From assembly GCF_002817655.1 (NCBI RefSeq), contig NZ_NWQK01000002.1, positions 248,001-312,000 of the forward strand: 64,000 bases of DNA, in the 5' to 3' direction. The notes beneath the pieces were generated by a model. The model saw nothing but the letters and a program-made list of their open reading frames with translations, had not been told where the DNA came from and did no database searches. The position numbers were made by a program, and so were the translations under genes. Every line of letters starts with the position of its first letter. Positions within the stretch are counted from its first letter, which is position 1. Below are positions 1 to 9,897 of this stretch, in pieces. Origin of the DNA: Candidatus Chlamydia corallus (GTDB lineage: Bacteria > Chlamydiota > Chlamydiia > Chlamydiales > Chlamydiaceae).

Positions 1-1901
1 TTGGCAAAACGAGCTACACTTTCAGGTTTGAGAGGTGCTATAAAAGTATTTTCTAAATTTCCAGAAACGTCATTCTTTACGATCGAGCCTATAGTCTCTC
101 CATTTTCTAAAGGAGGGAGTACGGGACTACCAGTCGTTCCAGGATATACATCATTTAAATGCTCGCGAATTCGAGCGAGGAGGCCTCGGTTGTCAGTAAC
201 TTCACCATTGTTGTCTCCAGGTATCCTTCCTCTTCCAGTAGTTCCTCCTGCACCTCCAGTGCCATCGCCAGTTCCTCCTGCACCTCCTCCACCAGCTCCA
301 TCAGTATTACCAGCAGTAGTTTGGGGAAGAATCACGGTGGGGATGTTAATTCCGTTTTCACTATTTCTTACTACCTGGCCTAAATTCTGATTTAGATTTC
401 CGACTAAATTACCCTGTTGATCATAAGCGACATCAAGATGTTGTCTAACATTACGTAAGACTTCCTTTAAAGTTTGATTCGAAATAGTCAAAAGACGAGA
501 ACCGCTGATATTTGGCGGAGGAGTTGGAGGAGGAGCGTTATCATCCATTCCTGGACCTGGATCTTCAAATTTTATAACGGGTTCTTCTACGGTATCTCCA
601 GATCCTGTAGACCTTGTATCGACTTCTTGATCTGTATTTGTTGCTTTCGTAGATGTTGCGTCGGCGGCTCCTGCACCTCCTCCTCCTGTAGTCACATTAG
701 TTGTAGTTCCACCTACATTTATGCCACCAAGGTCAACACGAATTCCTCCCAAATTGACATTAACATTAGGAATAACTACACCACTTCCTGGAGTTCCAGG
801 ACCAGGACTTTGATGAGAAGTTGGAGTCCCTTCTCTTGGAGTTTCATTCAAGAAGCTAAAATCAGGAGTAGGGGTAGTTTTCCAGTTAATGCCCTTTAAC
901 CCGCCAACATCATCCCAGATTGGGCCTGTATTTACTTTTGCTCCACGACGCCATGCAGAAGGTGTGAATCCACTGCTAGATTCTTTAGCATTCCAAGGGC
1001 CGTAGACTACAGCAGTTTTAAATTTCATGCTAAGCATGAGGTGATTGTAATCTCCCCCTGTGGTGCCAGAACGTTCTGCTATTGTAGGCTCGACTCGGTT
1101 GGTCCAATCTGAATGGATAGTTTCGTATCCAACACAGAATTTGGCTACGCACATCTCTAAGTCAGCAGGTTTGGTAAGATTTTCTTTGGTTTTTGCATTA
1201 GTAACTTTTATAGATTCAGCAGTTTTCCAATCGCCATTGCGGACAAAAATGAAACTACTTCTAGCTTCATCTACATAAACAAAGTGCCCTCCTTTGGTTT
1301 GCATTTTCTGCTGAACACCAGGATTTTGCAGGAACGCCATAATAGAGGCTTTATCGGTAGGATCGTAATTTGGAATAGTACTTTCAGGGAGACCACCAGG
1401 TCCTTCAGGTCCTTCAGTTCCTTCAGCGCGCTCGCTTCCTTCCAACCCGTGCAAGCTGCCTAGATCTGGACTACTACTCCTAGCTTGTTCAGTGCCTCCA
1501 GTAGGGGCAGACATAGAGTCATTCGAGCCTGCTCTAGGTGCAAAACTGTCTCCAGACGAAGAGGAAAGTTCAGAAGGTCTTCTGGTCGTACGACCAGATA
1601 GTGCAAAAAGCCCTGCAGATTGGGCTGCTTGTGCCGTAGGTCCAGCACCGCCAGTAGATGGGGAGAAAGTAGAAAAAGAGTGTTCGGCAGAAAATTGTAC
1701 AGCAGTTTCATCTTGCGTTTCAAGATTTTGAATTTCCTCTCCTGAGAGTGTAGCTACTTTCTCTGCTGTACTTTCTGCCTGTCCAGATCCTGTTGTTGTA
1801 ACAGTGTGGTCTCCTAACGCTCCTACCGTTGTTGTCGTTACAGTCGGCCCAGTTTGGGTCACCTGAGTAGTTGTCGATGGTTGATTGATAGGAGATGCCA
1901 T
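1..1901 (-). CDS. tarp: Translocated actin-recruiting phosphoprotein Tarp, N-terminal part (cut by left edge)
   Basis: The minus strand is open for 633 codons from the ATG at 1899-1901 and runs off the left edge. The protein starts MASPINQPSTTTQ and is rich in Thr, Ser, Gly and Pro. Tarp is a type III secreted effector injected at entry that binds actin and drives uptake of the elementary body. Two similar amphipathic stretches, VRQHLDVAYD (about residues 480-490) and IREHLNDVYP (about 573-585), flank a Gly-rich linker and are candidate actin-binding helices. I see no tyrosine-rich phosphorylation repeats of the C. trachomatis type in the visible part. Divergent placement next to murA matches the chlamydial order (CT456/CT455). 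The identification rests on order and composition together with recognition of the C. pneumoniae protein; function is from the family. Confidence 0.88.
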   Translation of the reverse strand, partial: MASPINQPSTTTQVTQTGPTVTTTTVGALGDHTVTTTGSGQAESTAEKVATLSGEEIQNLETQDETAVQFSAEHSFSTFSPSTGGAGPTAQAAQSAGLFALSGRTTRRPSELSSSSGDSFAPRAGSNDSMSAPTGGTEQARSSSPDLGSLHGLEGSERAEGTEGPEGPGGLPESTIPNYDPTDKASIMAFLQNPGVQQKMQTKGGHFVYVDEARSSFIFVRNGDWKTAESIKVTNAKTKENLTKPADLEMCVAKFCVGYETIHSDWTNRVEPTIAERSGTTGGDYNHLMLSMKFKTAVVYGPWNAKESSSGFTPSAWRRGAKVNTGPIWDDVGGLKGINWKTTPTPDFSFLNETPREGTPTSHQSPGPGTPGSGVVIPNVNVNLGGIRVDLGGINVGGTTTNVTTGGGGAGAADATSTKATNTDQEVDTRSTGSGDTVEEPVIKFEDPGPGMDDNAPPPTPPPNISGSRLLTISNQTLKEVLRNVRQHLDVAYDQQGNLVGNLNQNLGQVVRNSENGINIPTVILPQTTAGNTDGAGGGGAGGTGDGTGGAGGTTGRGRIPGDNNGEVTDNRGLLARIREHLNDVYPGTTGSPVLPPLENGETIGSIVKNDVSGNLENTFIAPLKPESVARFA

Positions 1902-2127
1902 AATCTATTTGAGAAATAAATAATTTTTAATTCTATTAGTTATATTTTAAAATAGATTGATTATATTTATCTTCGTTTTTGTTTTTAATAAAACAAAAAC
2001 GATTATTCAATATTTTTAATTATTTTGAATTAAGTAACTTTGATCTAAGGAAAAAGTTTGAATGGCAATAAACCTTGGAGAACGTTAACGTTTCTTTTAA
2101 TGATTTTGATGCCGAAGGAAACGCAGA

Positions 2128-3504
2128 ATGCAGATTGCTGAAGTATTTGGTGGTAGTAGACTAAATGGTGAAGTACAGGTTTCAGGAGCAAAAAATGCTG
2201 CAACTAAGCTGCTTGTTGCTTCTTTGCTTTCCGATCAAAAGTGCACACTGCGGAATGTCCCTGATATAGGGGATGTCTCTTTAACTGTAAGGTTATGTGA
2301 ATCTCTAGGAGCACATGTCTCTTGGGATAAGGAATCTGAAGTTTTGGAAATTCAAACTCCAGAGATACAATCTACGCAAGTTTCTCCCATATTTTCAAAT
2401 GTCAATAGGATTCCTATCCTTTTATTAGGGGCTCTTTTAGGGCGTTGCCCCGAAGGTATTCATGTTCCTACTGTTGGAGGAGACGCTATAGGAGAGAGGA
2501 CCTTAAACTTTCATTTTGAAGGGTTAAAGCAACTCGGCGTTCATGTTTTCTGTGATAGCTCGGGTTACTACGCAAAGGCTCCTGGAGGTCTTAAAGGAAA
2601 CTATATTAAGTTGCCCTATCCTTCTGTAGGGGCTACAGAAAATCTCATACTTGCAGCAATTTATGCTAAAGGAAGAACTGTCATAAGAAATGTAGCTCTT
2701 GAAGCTGAAATCTTAGATTTGGTGCTCTTTTTGCAAAAGGCAGGGGCCGATATCACTACCGATAATGATCGTACGATAGATATTTTCGGGACTGATAGTC
2801 TTGGTTCTGTAGACCACACAATCCTTACAGATAAGATTGAGGCAGCTTCGTTTGGTATGGCTGCCGTAGTTTCTGGGGGACGCGTTTTTGTTAGAAATGC
2901 TAGACAAGAACTTATGATTCCTTTTCTCAAGATGTTGCGGTCTATAGGCGGAGGATTTTTGGTCTCCGACTCAGGAATAGAATTTTTTCAAGAACGCCCC
3001 TTAACGGGAGGCATTGTCTTGGAGACCGATGTTCATCCAGGATTCTTGACGGATTGGCAACAGCCTTTCGCAGTTCTATTGTCACAAGCTCGGGGATCTT
3101 CCGTAATCCACGAGACTGTCCATGAACATCGTCTTGGCTACCTTTATGGGCTTCAGCAAATGGGAGCAGATTGTCAGCTTTTTCATCAATGCTTAAGTAC
3201 CAAAGCATGTCGTTATGCTATGGGGAATTTCCCTCATAGCGCTGTGATTCATGGGGCCACGCCTTTACAAGCTTCGCATTTAGTCATTCCAGATTTACGT
3301 GCAGGATTTGCTTACGTCATGGCGGCTCTCATTGCAGAAGGAGGGTGCTCAATTATCGAGAATACGCATCTTCTAGATCGTGGGTATACAAATTGGGTAG
3401 GTAAGCTTAGAAGCCTCGGAGCTAAAATTCAGATCTTTAATACGGAATGCAAAGAACCTACAAACGTTCCAGAGTCTTTAGCCCTAAGAGATTCATCCCT
3501 GTAG
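2128..3504 (+). CDS. murA: UDP-N-acetylglucosamine 1-carboxyvinyltransferase MurA
   Basis: The 458-residue product catalyses the first committed step of peptidoglycan precursor synthesis, moving enolpyruvate from PEP to UDP-GlcNAc in the cytoplasm. The N-terminus has the family's [11 protein letters not shown] motif (residues 19-29). The active-site loop reads [10 protein letters not shown], with Asp119 where most bacteria have the Cys attacked by fosfomycin. This Cys-to-Asp change is known in chlamydial MurA and gives intrinsic resistance. Length is slightly above the usual 420 or so. The gene diverges from tarp across a 226-bp spacer. Its 3' end overlaps the convergent argS by 47 bp. Confidence 0.97.
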   Translation: MQIAEVFGGSRLNGEVQVSGAKNAATKLLVASLLSDQKCTLRNVPDIGDVSLTVRLCESLGAHVSWDKESEVLEIQTPEIQSTQVSPIFSNVNRIPILLLGALLGRCPEGIHVPTVGGDAIGERTLNFHFEGLKQLGVHVFCDSSGYYAKAPGGLKGNYIKLPYPSVGATENLILAAIYAKGRTVIRNVALEAEILDLVLFLQKAGADITTDNDRTIDIFGTDSLGSVDHTILTDKIEAASFGMAAVVSGGRVFVRNARQELMIPFLKMLRSIGGGFLVSDSGIEFFQERPLTGGIVLETDVHPGFLTDWQQPFAVLLSQARGSSVIHETVHEHRLGYLYGLQQMGADCQLFHQCLSTKACRYAMGNFPHSAVIHGATPLQASHLVIPDLRAGFAYVMAALIAEGGCSIIENTHLLDRGYTNWVGKLRSLGAKIQIFNTECKEPTNVPESLALRDSSL

Positions 3505-5143
3505 CTAAGACCTTTTCAGTTAGAGCACAAAGAAACAGTCTTGATTTCGCATGGGGAGAGTCTTGAATATGGCAGTCACGAAAGAATCCATTAAATTTAT
3601 GGGTCAGGTTGTAGAGATAGTCCGTAAGAAAATGCGGACAGAGCTCCTTGATTGTGCTCTCTAAAGCTTCTGGGAAGCGTAGCAAAGCCAATGCGAGTGC
3701 CTCTTCGGCAGGTTCTTGAATTTGAGCGGGTCCCTCTAAGGAAAGTTGAGAAAGTTCTAAACGACGTTTGATTCCCTGAATCCGCACATAGGCATAAAGT
3801 AGGAACAGGGCCGTGTTGCCATCAAAGCGTAGCATTTTTTCAAAAGAAAAGACGTAATCGCTCGTCCGATGTGAAGAGAGATCACTATATTTTATTGCAT
3901 TGATTCCAATGACGGGCGCCCTCGCTTGGATTTCTTCATCCGTAAGTTCGGGCCGATGTTCCCTCAAGGTTTCTTCGGCTTTTTCAATAGCAGTATTGAG
4001 AAGCTCGCGGAGTTTTACATTTTCTCCAGACCGAGTTTTAAGTTTCTTTCCCTGAGGATCCAAGACGAGACCGAAGCCCACATGGGAAAAGATCCCAGGT
4101 TGTAGATAGTCTGCAGCAATCGCTGTAGCCTCAAGTAGTTGGAAATGTAGAGACTGGCCTAAGTCGGTCACAATGATAATCTTATCAGCATGATCTTTCT
4201 CTATCCGATAACGCATAGCGGCAAGATCCGTGGTGGCATAATTGTACCCCCCGTCACTTTTTTGGACCATAAAAGGAATCGAAAAGGCTTCATGAAAAAC
4301 GCACTTAGCATTATTAGAAATAGTAAGGAGATGTTTCTTCTCTAAATCTTGGATAATTTCAGGAAGGAAGGGGTTATAAAAAGATTCTCCGCGTTTTTCA
4401 ATACTAATATCCAAAATATCATAGATTTTCTGGAAGGCCCTTTCCGAAGTTTCACAGATCTTCTCCCATAGGGCAGTTGCTTGCGGATCCTTAGCCTGTA
4501 ATGCTACTACATTTTGTTGGGAGCGTTTTTTAAATTCTTCATTATTAGCAAAGCATTCATAGGCCTTTTTATAAAGACTCGTAAGATCTTCAAGATCACT
4601 ATAGTCGCAAGGAATCTCTTGCAAATAGGTGATCAACATCCCAAACGCAGTTCCCCAATCGCCGACATGATTGAGTCTAAGTACATCATGACCTACATAA
4701 GCCAAGATTCTAGCAAGGCTATCACCAATAATTGTAGAGCGTAAATGTCCAACATGCATATCTTTGGCAATATTTGGAGAAGAGAAGTCAACAATAATTT
4801 TTTGAGGCTGAGCCACTCGAAATCCTAACTCTAGAGTGTCCCTGAAGTCCTGTAGCTGTCGACTTAAAAAAGCTGGAGAAAATTTAAAATTTATAAATCC
4901 TGGTCCAGCAATTTCAATTAAAGCAAAGGGTTCTTCGGGAAGCTCGGCTACTATAGCTTCAGCAATATTTCTTGGAGCTTTTTTTAAAATACCAGCCAAC
5001 TTCATGGCATCGTTGCATTGATAATGACCAAAATGTTCTTTTGTAGATTGGGTAATTTCTGTAGTCCAAGCTTCTAAGTCGGGAAAGGCCTTTGCTATTG
5101 CCTGGGAACATAGCGAAGATAGGATAGAAAGTAATGTCAACAT
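3458..5143 (-). CDS. argS: Arginyl-tRNA synthetase
   Basis: Class I synthetase that charges tRNA-Arg. The HVGH signature lies at about residues 130-133 within [16 protein letters not shown]. There is no classic KMSKS; KTRSGE occupies the corresponding region, as is common in ArgRS. An upstream in-frame ATG at 5179 would add 12 residues. I prefer the ATG at 5143 because [10 protein letters not shown] aligns with the family N-terminus, the start lies 4 nt after the plsC stop, and AAGGAG sits upstream, although its spacing is long. It is the last gene of the leftward uppS-cdsA-cmk-plsC-argS run, and its 3' end overlaps murA. Confidence 0.95.
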   Translation of the reverse strand: MLTLLSILSSLCSQAIAKAFPDLEAWTTEITQSTKEHFGHYQCNDAMKLAGILKKAPRNIAEAIVAELPEEPFALIEIAGPGFINFKFSPAFLSRQLQDFRDTLELGFRVAQPQKIIVDFSSPNIAKDMHVGHLRSTIIGDSLARILAYVGHDVLRLNHVGDWGTAFGMLITYLQEIPCDYSDLEDLTSLYKKAYECFANNEEFKKRSQQNVVALQAKDPQATALWEKICETSERAFQKIYDILDISIEKRGESFYNPFLPEIIQDLEKKHLLTISNNAKCVFHEAFSIPFMVQKSDGGYNYATTDLAAMRYRIEKDHADKIIIVTDLGQSLHFQLLEATAIAADYLQPGIFSHVGFGLVLDPQGKKLKTRSGENVKLRELLNTAIEKAEETLREHRPELTDEEIQARAPVIGINAIKYSDLSSHRTSDYVFSFEKMLRFDGNTALFLLYAYVRIQGIKRRLELSQLSLEGPAQIQEPAEEALALALLRFPEALESTIKELCPHFLTDYLYNLTHKFNGFFRDCHIQDSPHAKSRLFLCALTEKVLATGMNLLGLKTLERL

Positions 5144-5147
5144 AAGT

Positions 5148-5786
5148 TTAGGGGATGTCTCCTTTGCAACCTGATTCATACCATGCCTTCAGTTCGGCAA
5201 TTTTGTTCATAATTTGATTCGTGATGATCTGATATGCTTCTTTGTTTTTCATCTGTGGATTTTGAATGCTATCATCGAAATGCATAGGTGTGCCAAAAAC
5301 ACAAGTGACGGTTTTCCAGACATTGGGGAATTTGTGATGACGGTTAAAAGCTTCAAAGGTCCCTGCAATATAGACAGGGATGACGGGAACCTTACATTTC
5401 ACTGACATCATACCAATACCGATCTTACCAGGCTGTAGCTGACCGTCGGGGCTCCGGGCTCCTTCTGGATAGATGACTAACTTCTTTCCTTTACTTAAGA
5501 GTTGCATGGCGATTTTAAATGCTGCGGAGTTGCCTTCGTCATGGCGGACTGGAAAACAGCCCCACTGCTTCCATAGCCATGGGATATTAAATAAAGAAGC
5601 TCGTGCTAGGTGATAGATACACTCGTGGACACTCATGTGCAACGCTATGGGATCCAAAAAGGAATTGTGGTTTACTGCAATAATGGCGGGGCCTTTAATA
5701 AAATTTTTTTTCACTCCATAAACTTTCAGTTTATAGAATAAAGAAAAGGCTATCCAGGTGAAAAATTTACAAATGCGGAAAATCAT
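5148..5786 (-). CDS. plsC: 1-acyl-sn-glycerol-3-phosphate acyltransferase
   Basis: The 212-residue membrane-associated acyltransferase makes phosphatidic acid from lysophosphatidic acid. The catalytic NHNSFLD motif (H40 to D45, the HX4D signature) and the substrate-binding [10 protein letters not shown] motif (about 106-115) are both present. The N-terminus is hydrophobic (residues 4-20), fitting membrane attachment. The ATG overlaps the cmk stop as ATGA, indicating translational coupling. Its product feeds CdsA, encoded two genes upstream. Confidence 0.95.
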   Translation of the reverse strand: MIFRICKFFTWIAFSLFYKLKVYGVKKNFIKGPAIIAVNHNSFLDPIALHMSVHECIYHLARASLFNIPWLWKQWGCFPVRHDEGNSAAFKIAMQLLSKGKKLVIYPEGARSPDGQLQPGKIGIGMMSVKCKVPVIPVYIAGTFEAFNRHHKFPNVWKTVTCVFGTPMHFDDSIQNPQMKNKEAYQIITNQIMNKIAELKAWYESGCKGDIP

Positions 5787-6433
5787 AGCTGGTGTCGAAA
5801 TAGTAAAGCTAAAATCTTCTCCAGAACTTGGGTTATTGTCAAATCTGAAGAGTCGATTACTATACCATTTTCAGGGATGACTAGGGGATCATGAGTACGT
5901 TGCGAGTCTCTAAGATCACGCTTGATAAGCTCGGCCCGCAATTGCTCAGGAGAAAGAGTTCCTGCAGGGAGATCTTTTAAGCGTCTTTGAGCACGCACTT
6001 CAGGACTTGATGTTAGAAAAATTTTTAAATCTGCATCGGGAAAGACGGTGGATCCCATATCTCTTCCTTCGAATACACAGTTGCCAAGTTGAGCATAGCG
6101 TCGTTGCAAACCCTGCATGAATGTACGCACTTCAGAAAGTTGGGAGAGTTCTGATGCTGCGTTTGCGACTTCTTGAGTCGTTAGTTCAGAGGTAAGGAGA
6201 TGACCATTAAAAAAAGACTCTAAAGGTTGGCCTGTAGCAAAAGTAAAAGAAAACGGAGGTTCTTCTAAAAACTGTGCCAAAGGGAGAGTTGCCCAAGGAG
6301 ATTGTAAACGAGCGTACGCTAACGTGCGATACATCTTTCCTGTATTGCAGTAATTGAAATGGAGATGCTCTGCTAGAGCTTTTGCTGTTGTGCTTTTCCC
6401 TGTTCCTGAAGGTCCATCAATGGTAATAATCAT
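5783..6433 (-). CDS. cmk: Cytidylate kinase
   Basis: The 216-residue kinase phosphorylates CMP/dCMP using ATP. The Walker A motif GPSGTGKST is at residues 7-15. The CMP-binding region [21 protein letters not shown] resembles the family's GRD..T.V.P.A..K..L block. It overlaps cdsA by 4 bp and plsC by 4 bp, so the three are probably translated together. Chlamydiae import nucleotides, so the enzyme probably serves nucleotide balance and CTP supply for the neighbouring CDP-diglyceride step (inference). Confidence 0.96.
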   Translation of the reverse strand: MIITIDGPSGTGKSTTAKALAEHLHFNYCNTGKMYRTLAYARLQSPWATLPLAQFLEEPPFSFTFATGQPLESFFNGHLLTSELTTQEVANAASELSQLSEVRTFMQGLQRRYAQLGNCVFEGRDMGSTVFPDADLKIFLTSSPEVRAQRRLKDLPAGTLSPEQLRAELIKRDLRDSQRTHDPLVIPENGIVIDSSDLTITQVLEKILALLFRHQL

Positions 6434-7356
6434 CCAATAAACTCTTTAGATTGGGTTATGAGTAAAAACAAGTACGCAATTGGTGTTGACAGAAGCAACG
6501 AGTCTAACGTATCCAGCATACCACCAACAGCCTTGAGCTTGTTGCTATTTTTTAAATGAGCATCACGCTTGAATATGGATTCGATAATGTCTCCAAAGAA
6601 CCCCGTGATTCCTAAAACGAGTCCTAGGGGAATTAAAATTGCAGGCATAGGGAAGTAATTCATAAACCTAGAGGGAATTTGTAGAAAGAAAGCAAAACTA
6701 ATAAGCGTGGCTCCTAAGCAGCCTGCAATAAAACCTACCACAGTTTTATTAGGGCTAATTTGTGGGGTGATTTTCTTATTTCCAAAGGCCTTGCCAAAGA
6801 AATAACCAAAGATATCAGCACCTTTAGTTGTAGCAATAAGAAAAGAAGCCCACCAAATCCCAAGATAGGGTTCTTGTGTATGAACAAACCCATAGAGGAT
6901 GTATAAGAATAAACGTATCGGAATGCCTACATATACAATAGAAAAAAGCGTGACTCCCGATAGCTGTAAAGCTCCAATCTTAGATTTTCGAACCTTAAAG
7001 ATGCTCCACACGACCCAGATGATGAGTAGGGTCCAAGGAAGGGCTTGGAAGAACTCTGGGAGAATGCTTCCCCAGCGAATTGAAAGAAAACTTAAAGCTA
7101 AAAATAAAAAAGTTCCGACAGCACTAAACATTCTTAATGGGTACTGTATTTTTACTTTGGCCATTGAAGAGTACTCGTAGGTACCTACAGCACCACAAGT
7201 TGCGGTAATAAACCCTAAAGCAAAAGAAGTTAGGGGAAATAGGGAGCTATAGAGAAGAAGAACTAGAAATGTAAGTACTAACGAATGAACAACAACACGC
7301 TGAAATAAATCTCCGTACGCACTGGACTTCGATTTAGACTTATTTAAATTAAGCAC
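6430..7356 (-). CDS. cdsA: Phosphatidate cytidylyltransferase (CDP-diglyceride synthase)
   Basis: The 308-residue polytopic membrane enzyme makes CDP-diacylglycerol from CTP and phosphatidic acid. The family's C-terminal signature is seen as [20 protein letters not shown] followed by LDTLDS. About seven hydrophobic segments precede and follow it. The start is a GTG placed directly after the uppS stop (TAG-GTG) with a strong AGGAGG 7 nt upstream, which decides the start. Confidence 0.95.
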   Translation of the reverse strand: MLNLNKSKSKSSAYGDLFQRVVVHSLVLTFLVLLLYSSLFPLTSFALGFITATCGAVGTYEYSSMAKVKIQYPLRMFSAVGTFLFLALSFLSIRWGSILPEFFQALPWTLLIIWVVWSIFKVRKSKIGALQLSGVTLFSIVYVGIPIRLFLYILYGFVHTQEPYLGIWWASFLIATTKGADIFGYFFGKAFGNKKITPQISPNKTVVGFIAGCLGATLISFAFFLQIPSRFMNYFPMPAILIPLGLVLGITGFFGDIIESIFKRDAHLKNSNKLKAVGGMLDTLDSLLLSTPIAYLFLLITQSKEFIG

Positions 7357-8142
7357 CTATTTCCCTCCTCGTCTTGACCTTTTCTGGTAGACGTTAATAG
7401 CTTCAAACAAATCTTGAGGCGTAAAATCTGGCCACAAGACCTCAGTAATATAGAGTTCTGTATATGCTATTTGCCACAATAGAAAATTACTGACACGCAT
7501 TTCACCCCCTGTACGGATAAGTAAGTCGGGGTCCGTGAGTCCTGATGTGTCTAAGTAAGAGCTAATCAAAGATTCTGACAGGTCATCAGAAGATATTTTT
7601 TTATTTAAAATATCAAGATGTAATTTTTTAAATGCACGGACTAACTCATCTTTTGCACCATAGTTAATAGCTAATACTAATTCTAAACGGGAGAATCGTG
7701 CTGTCATGCGGATGACTTGGTTTATCTTTGTTTGTATAACTTTAGGGAGTTTGGAAAGGTCTCCTATACAGCGTAAGCAAATTTCGTTTTCCATGAGATA
7801 GGGAAGCTGCTTATCTAACTGGGTATAAAAAATTTTAAAGATTTCTCGAACTTCCTCTTTGGGTCTCGCAAAGTTTTCTGTAGAAAATGTATAGAGGGTA
7901 AGAACTTTAATCCCTAAATCCAGAACAGCATTTAAAATATTTGGAAGGACCTTGGCACCATGATAATGACCCGATGTATATGCGTAATCATACTCGTCCC
8001 GATGTTTTTTGTACCATCGGCGATTCCCGTCCATAATGATAGCGACATGTTTTGGAAGGGGCTGTAGAGAGGGAACACCTGGTTTAGCATTTTTTGGAGC
8101 TAAAGACAAATCCACAGAATCATTTATTAGGGCGTAAGTCAC
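7357..8142 (-). CDS. uppS: Undecaprenyl pyrophosphate synthase (isoprenyl transferase)
   Basis: The 261-residue cis-prenyltransferase makes the C55 lipid carrier for peptidoglycan. The catalytic motif HVAIIMDGNRRW is at residues 32-43, with the active Asp38. RTGGEMRVSNFLLWQ and the terminal TELY...WPDF blocks are also typical. The start is GTG at 8140-8142; no in-frame ATG precedes the conserved core, and the ribosome site is weak. It is the first gene of the leftward lipid operon. Confidence 0.95.
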   Translation of the reverse strand: MTYALINDSVDLSLAPKNAKPGVPSLQPLPKHVAIIMDGNRRWYKKHRDEYDYAYTSGHYHGAKVLPNILNAVLDLGIKVLTLYTFSTENFARPKEEVREIFKIFYTQLDKQLPYLMENEICLRCIGDLSKLPKVIQTKINQVIRMTARFSRLELVLAINYGAKDELVRAFKKLHLDILNKKISSDDLSESLISSYLDTSGLTDPDLLIRTGGEMRVSNFLLWQIAYTELYITEVLWPDFTPQDLFEAINVYQKRSRRGGK

Positions 8143-8604
8143 AATTCGTTCTCAGGAACAACTTTTCGAACCTATCTTTTAGGAAAGGAGCATCCACCCC
8201 CTTGCCTAAGACAAAAACCCCTAAGGACTTTTCCCCTGCCATTCACGTGGGGAGGCCGTATTCTATAAGCAGATATTTGCTCCAAAATAAAGACTTCTGA
8301 GATTTCTTCTCAAATGAATACAATAACGGGGCTTCTTAGGCGTCCTCATAATCTAATTATACTTTGCTTGCTCATGGCAACCAAAGAGTAGAAAATATTA
8401 GGTTGCATAGTAGAAGAAACTAGAATATCTTGACAAGTTGACATTCATTTTTTCAAAGTCGAAATAGTTTTCAAAGTGTTTTTTGTATTTTTTCAATAAG
8501 AATTTTAAAGCAAATTCTTTTGTTTTTTTAATTTTTTGTTTTGTTACTATTAATCTAATTTTATTAAATTCTAGTTTTTTATTAAAAATAAAAGGATTCT
8601 TTCA
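8143..8604. promoter_or_regulatory. Divergent AT-rich spacer upstream of uppS and the 8605 gene
   Basis: This 462-bp non-coding stretch separates divergent genes and so must carry both promoters. Two TTGACA hexamers lie close together at 8430-8435 and 8438-8443, but I see no convincing TATAAT at the right distance. The last 150 bases before the rightward gene are runs of A and T. No RNA gene was recognised. Confidence 0.4.
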
Positions 8605-9717
8605 ATGAAATTCCCTCGTATATCCATTTCAGATTTGCTTCCCACCCAAATGGTCATTTGGTGGCGAGGTGGAAGTAAGGTGCAATATCTCCCGAATACA
8701 CAAAACCTATCTAAAAAAATAGTTGCTGGTGTTTTAGCTTGTTTGGGTTTGGGATTATTAGGATGCGCTGCCTTTGCTGCTGCGGTTTGTCAGACCATTT
8801 TCCCGTGCATAGGTCTTATGATTATAGGATGCGTTCTTTTAGGTATTGCTTACTTACAATACTCTAAAGGATGGTTACGACTGGAGTCTCCTCTGTTTCG
8901 AAAAACTAATATTTTTGAAAAACCTATAAATTGGTTAGGATGCCTCTCTCTATTGCAATCTTGGGGGAAAATACGACCTGGCTGTTACTATCATCCAGGT
9001 TGTCCTCAAGTAGAGATCTGTGAAGGGTCTCAGGAGATCATTGATAAGATATGCCAAAAAAAAGCAGATAGAAATACCAGTCTCTTTCTAATCCAAGAAA
9101 TGGATCGAGCTGCACTAAAACAAAGGACCGCAACGAAGACTACCTTGTCAGAAAAAACTTTTGATATAGATCCTTCTGTAGTTTCTTCGCTACTTTCTGA
9201 AATTGAAGGGGAGAGTCAGGAAGAATCGGGACCTAAAGTTATTTCCTGGAGTCCAGCAAACGAAGAGAGTCATCGCACCTATCCTAAAAGTGTGATTTAT
9301 GTAAATATTCCTGAAGTTTCTGCAGGAGCCAAGGAGTATCCAGGAAAACAATATATTGATGCCTATTCTGAAGCATTTTCTACTGCATTAAATCAAATCG
9401 GTGATCCCTCTATAGTGAAAAAGCATACCATCTATATACTCACCCCTATACTTGGACTTCCTGATACACTACCCCCAGAGGAAAGACAAACCATAAAACT
9501 GCTTTCGCAGGCTGCTTTCCTCTACACTGCAGAGCTTGTTGCAGAACAGCTTGCGGAACAAAAGCGCGACTCCATTCGGATAAAGTTTGTTTTAACAGAT
9601 CCAACAAGCGCAACACCATTGCGTTTTTCTCCTTGTCGTTCGTCAATTTCACGGAGTCCTGTTCCTCTCTCTTTTTCTGGTTTTGTTGAAGAGGGGGACA
9701 ACCGTAATTTTGCATAG
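8605..9717 (+). CDS. Putative inclusion membrane protein, unknown function
   Basis: The 370-residue product has a short N-terminus, then two closely spaced hydrophobic segments (about residues 37-58 and 62-82) joined by a short turn. This is the bilobed pattern typical of chlamydial Inc proteins. A long soluble C-terminal part follows. Inc proteins are type III secreted into the inclusion membrane. The soluble region has no motif I can name. The start has an aaaagg stretch upstream (8590s). The gene is between uppS and secDF, where other chlamydiae also carry a small membrane protein. The Inc assignment is inference. Confidence 0.6.
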   Translation: MKFPRISISDLLPTQMVIWWRGGSKVQYLPNTQNLSKKIVAGVLACLGLGLLGCAAFAAAVCQTIFPCIGLMIIGCVLLGIAYLQYSKGWLRLESPLFRKTNIFEKPINWLGCLSLLQSWGKIRPGCYYHPGCPQVEICEGSQEIIDKICQKKADRNTSLFLIQEMDRAALKQRTATKTTLSEKTFDIDPSVVSSLLSEIEGESQEESGPKVISWSPANEESHRTYPKSVIYVNIPEVSAGAKEYPGKQYIDAYSEAFSTALNQIGDPSIVKKHTIYILTPILGLPDTLPPEERQTIKLLSQAAFLYTAELVAEQLAEQKRDSIRIKFVLTDPTSATPLRFSPCRSSISRSPVPLSFSGFVEEGDNRNFA

Positions 9718-9897
9718 TTTCTATTTAATTTGACCCCTCTTCGTGTATTGTACCTTAGTAATATTAAAAATAGTCTTTTACAGCAAACCTGGGATAAAGA
9801 ACTCTCTTTGAAGATAGAGGCTCCTCTTCGTTTGACGATTTTTTTTTCAACTGGTATTTTGGTTTTAATATTTCCTGATAAAAAGTAGAGCGGTGCA

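Noticed and set aside
8430-8443. Two TTGACA boxes as sigma-66 promoters
   Set aside because: No matching -10 element at 16-18 bp from either box; kept only as a note in the spacer entry.
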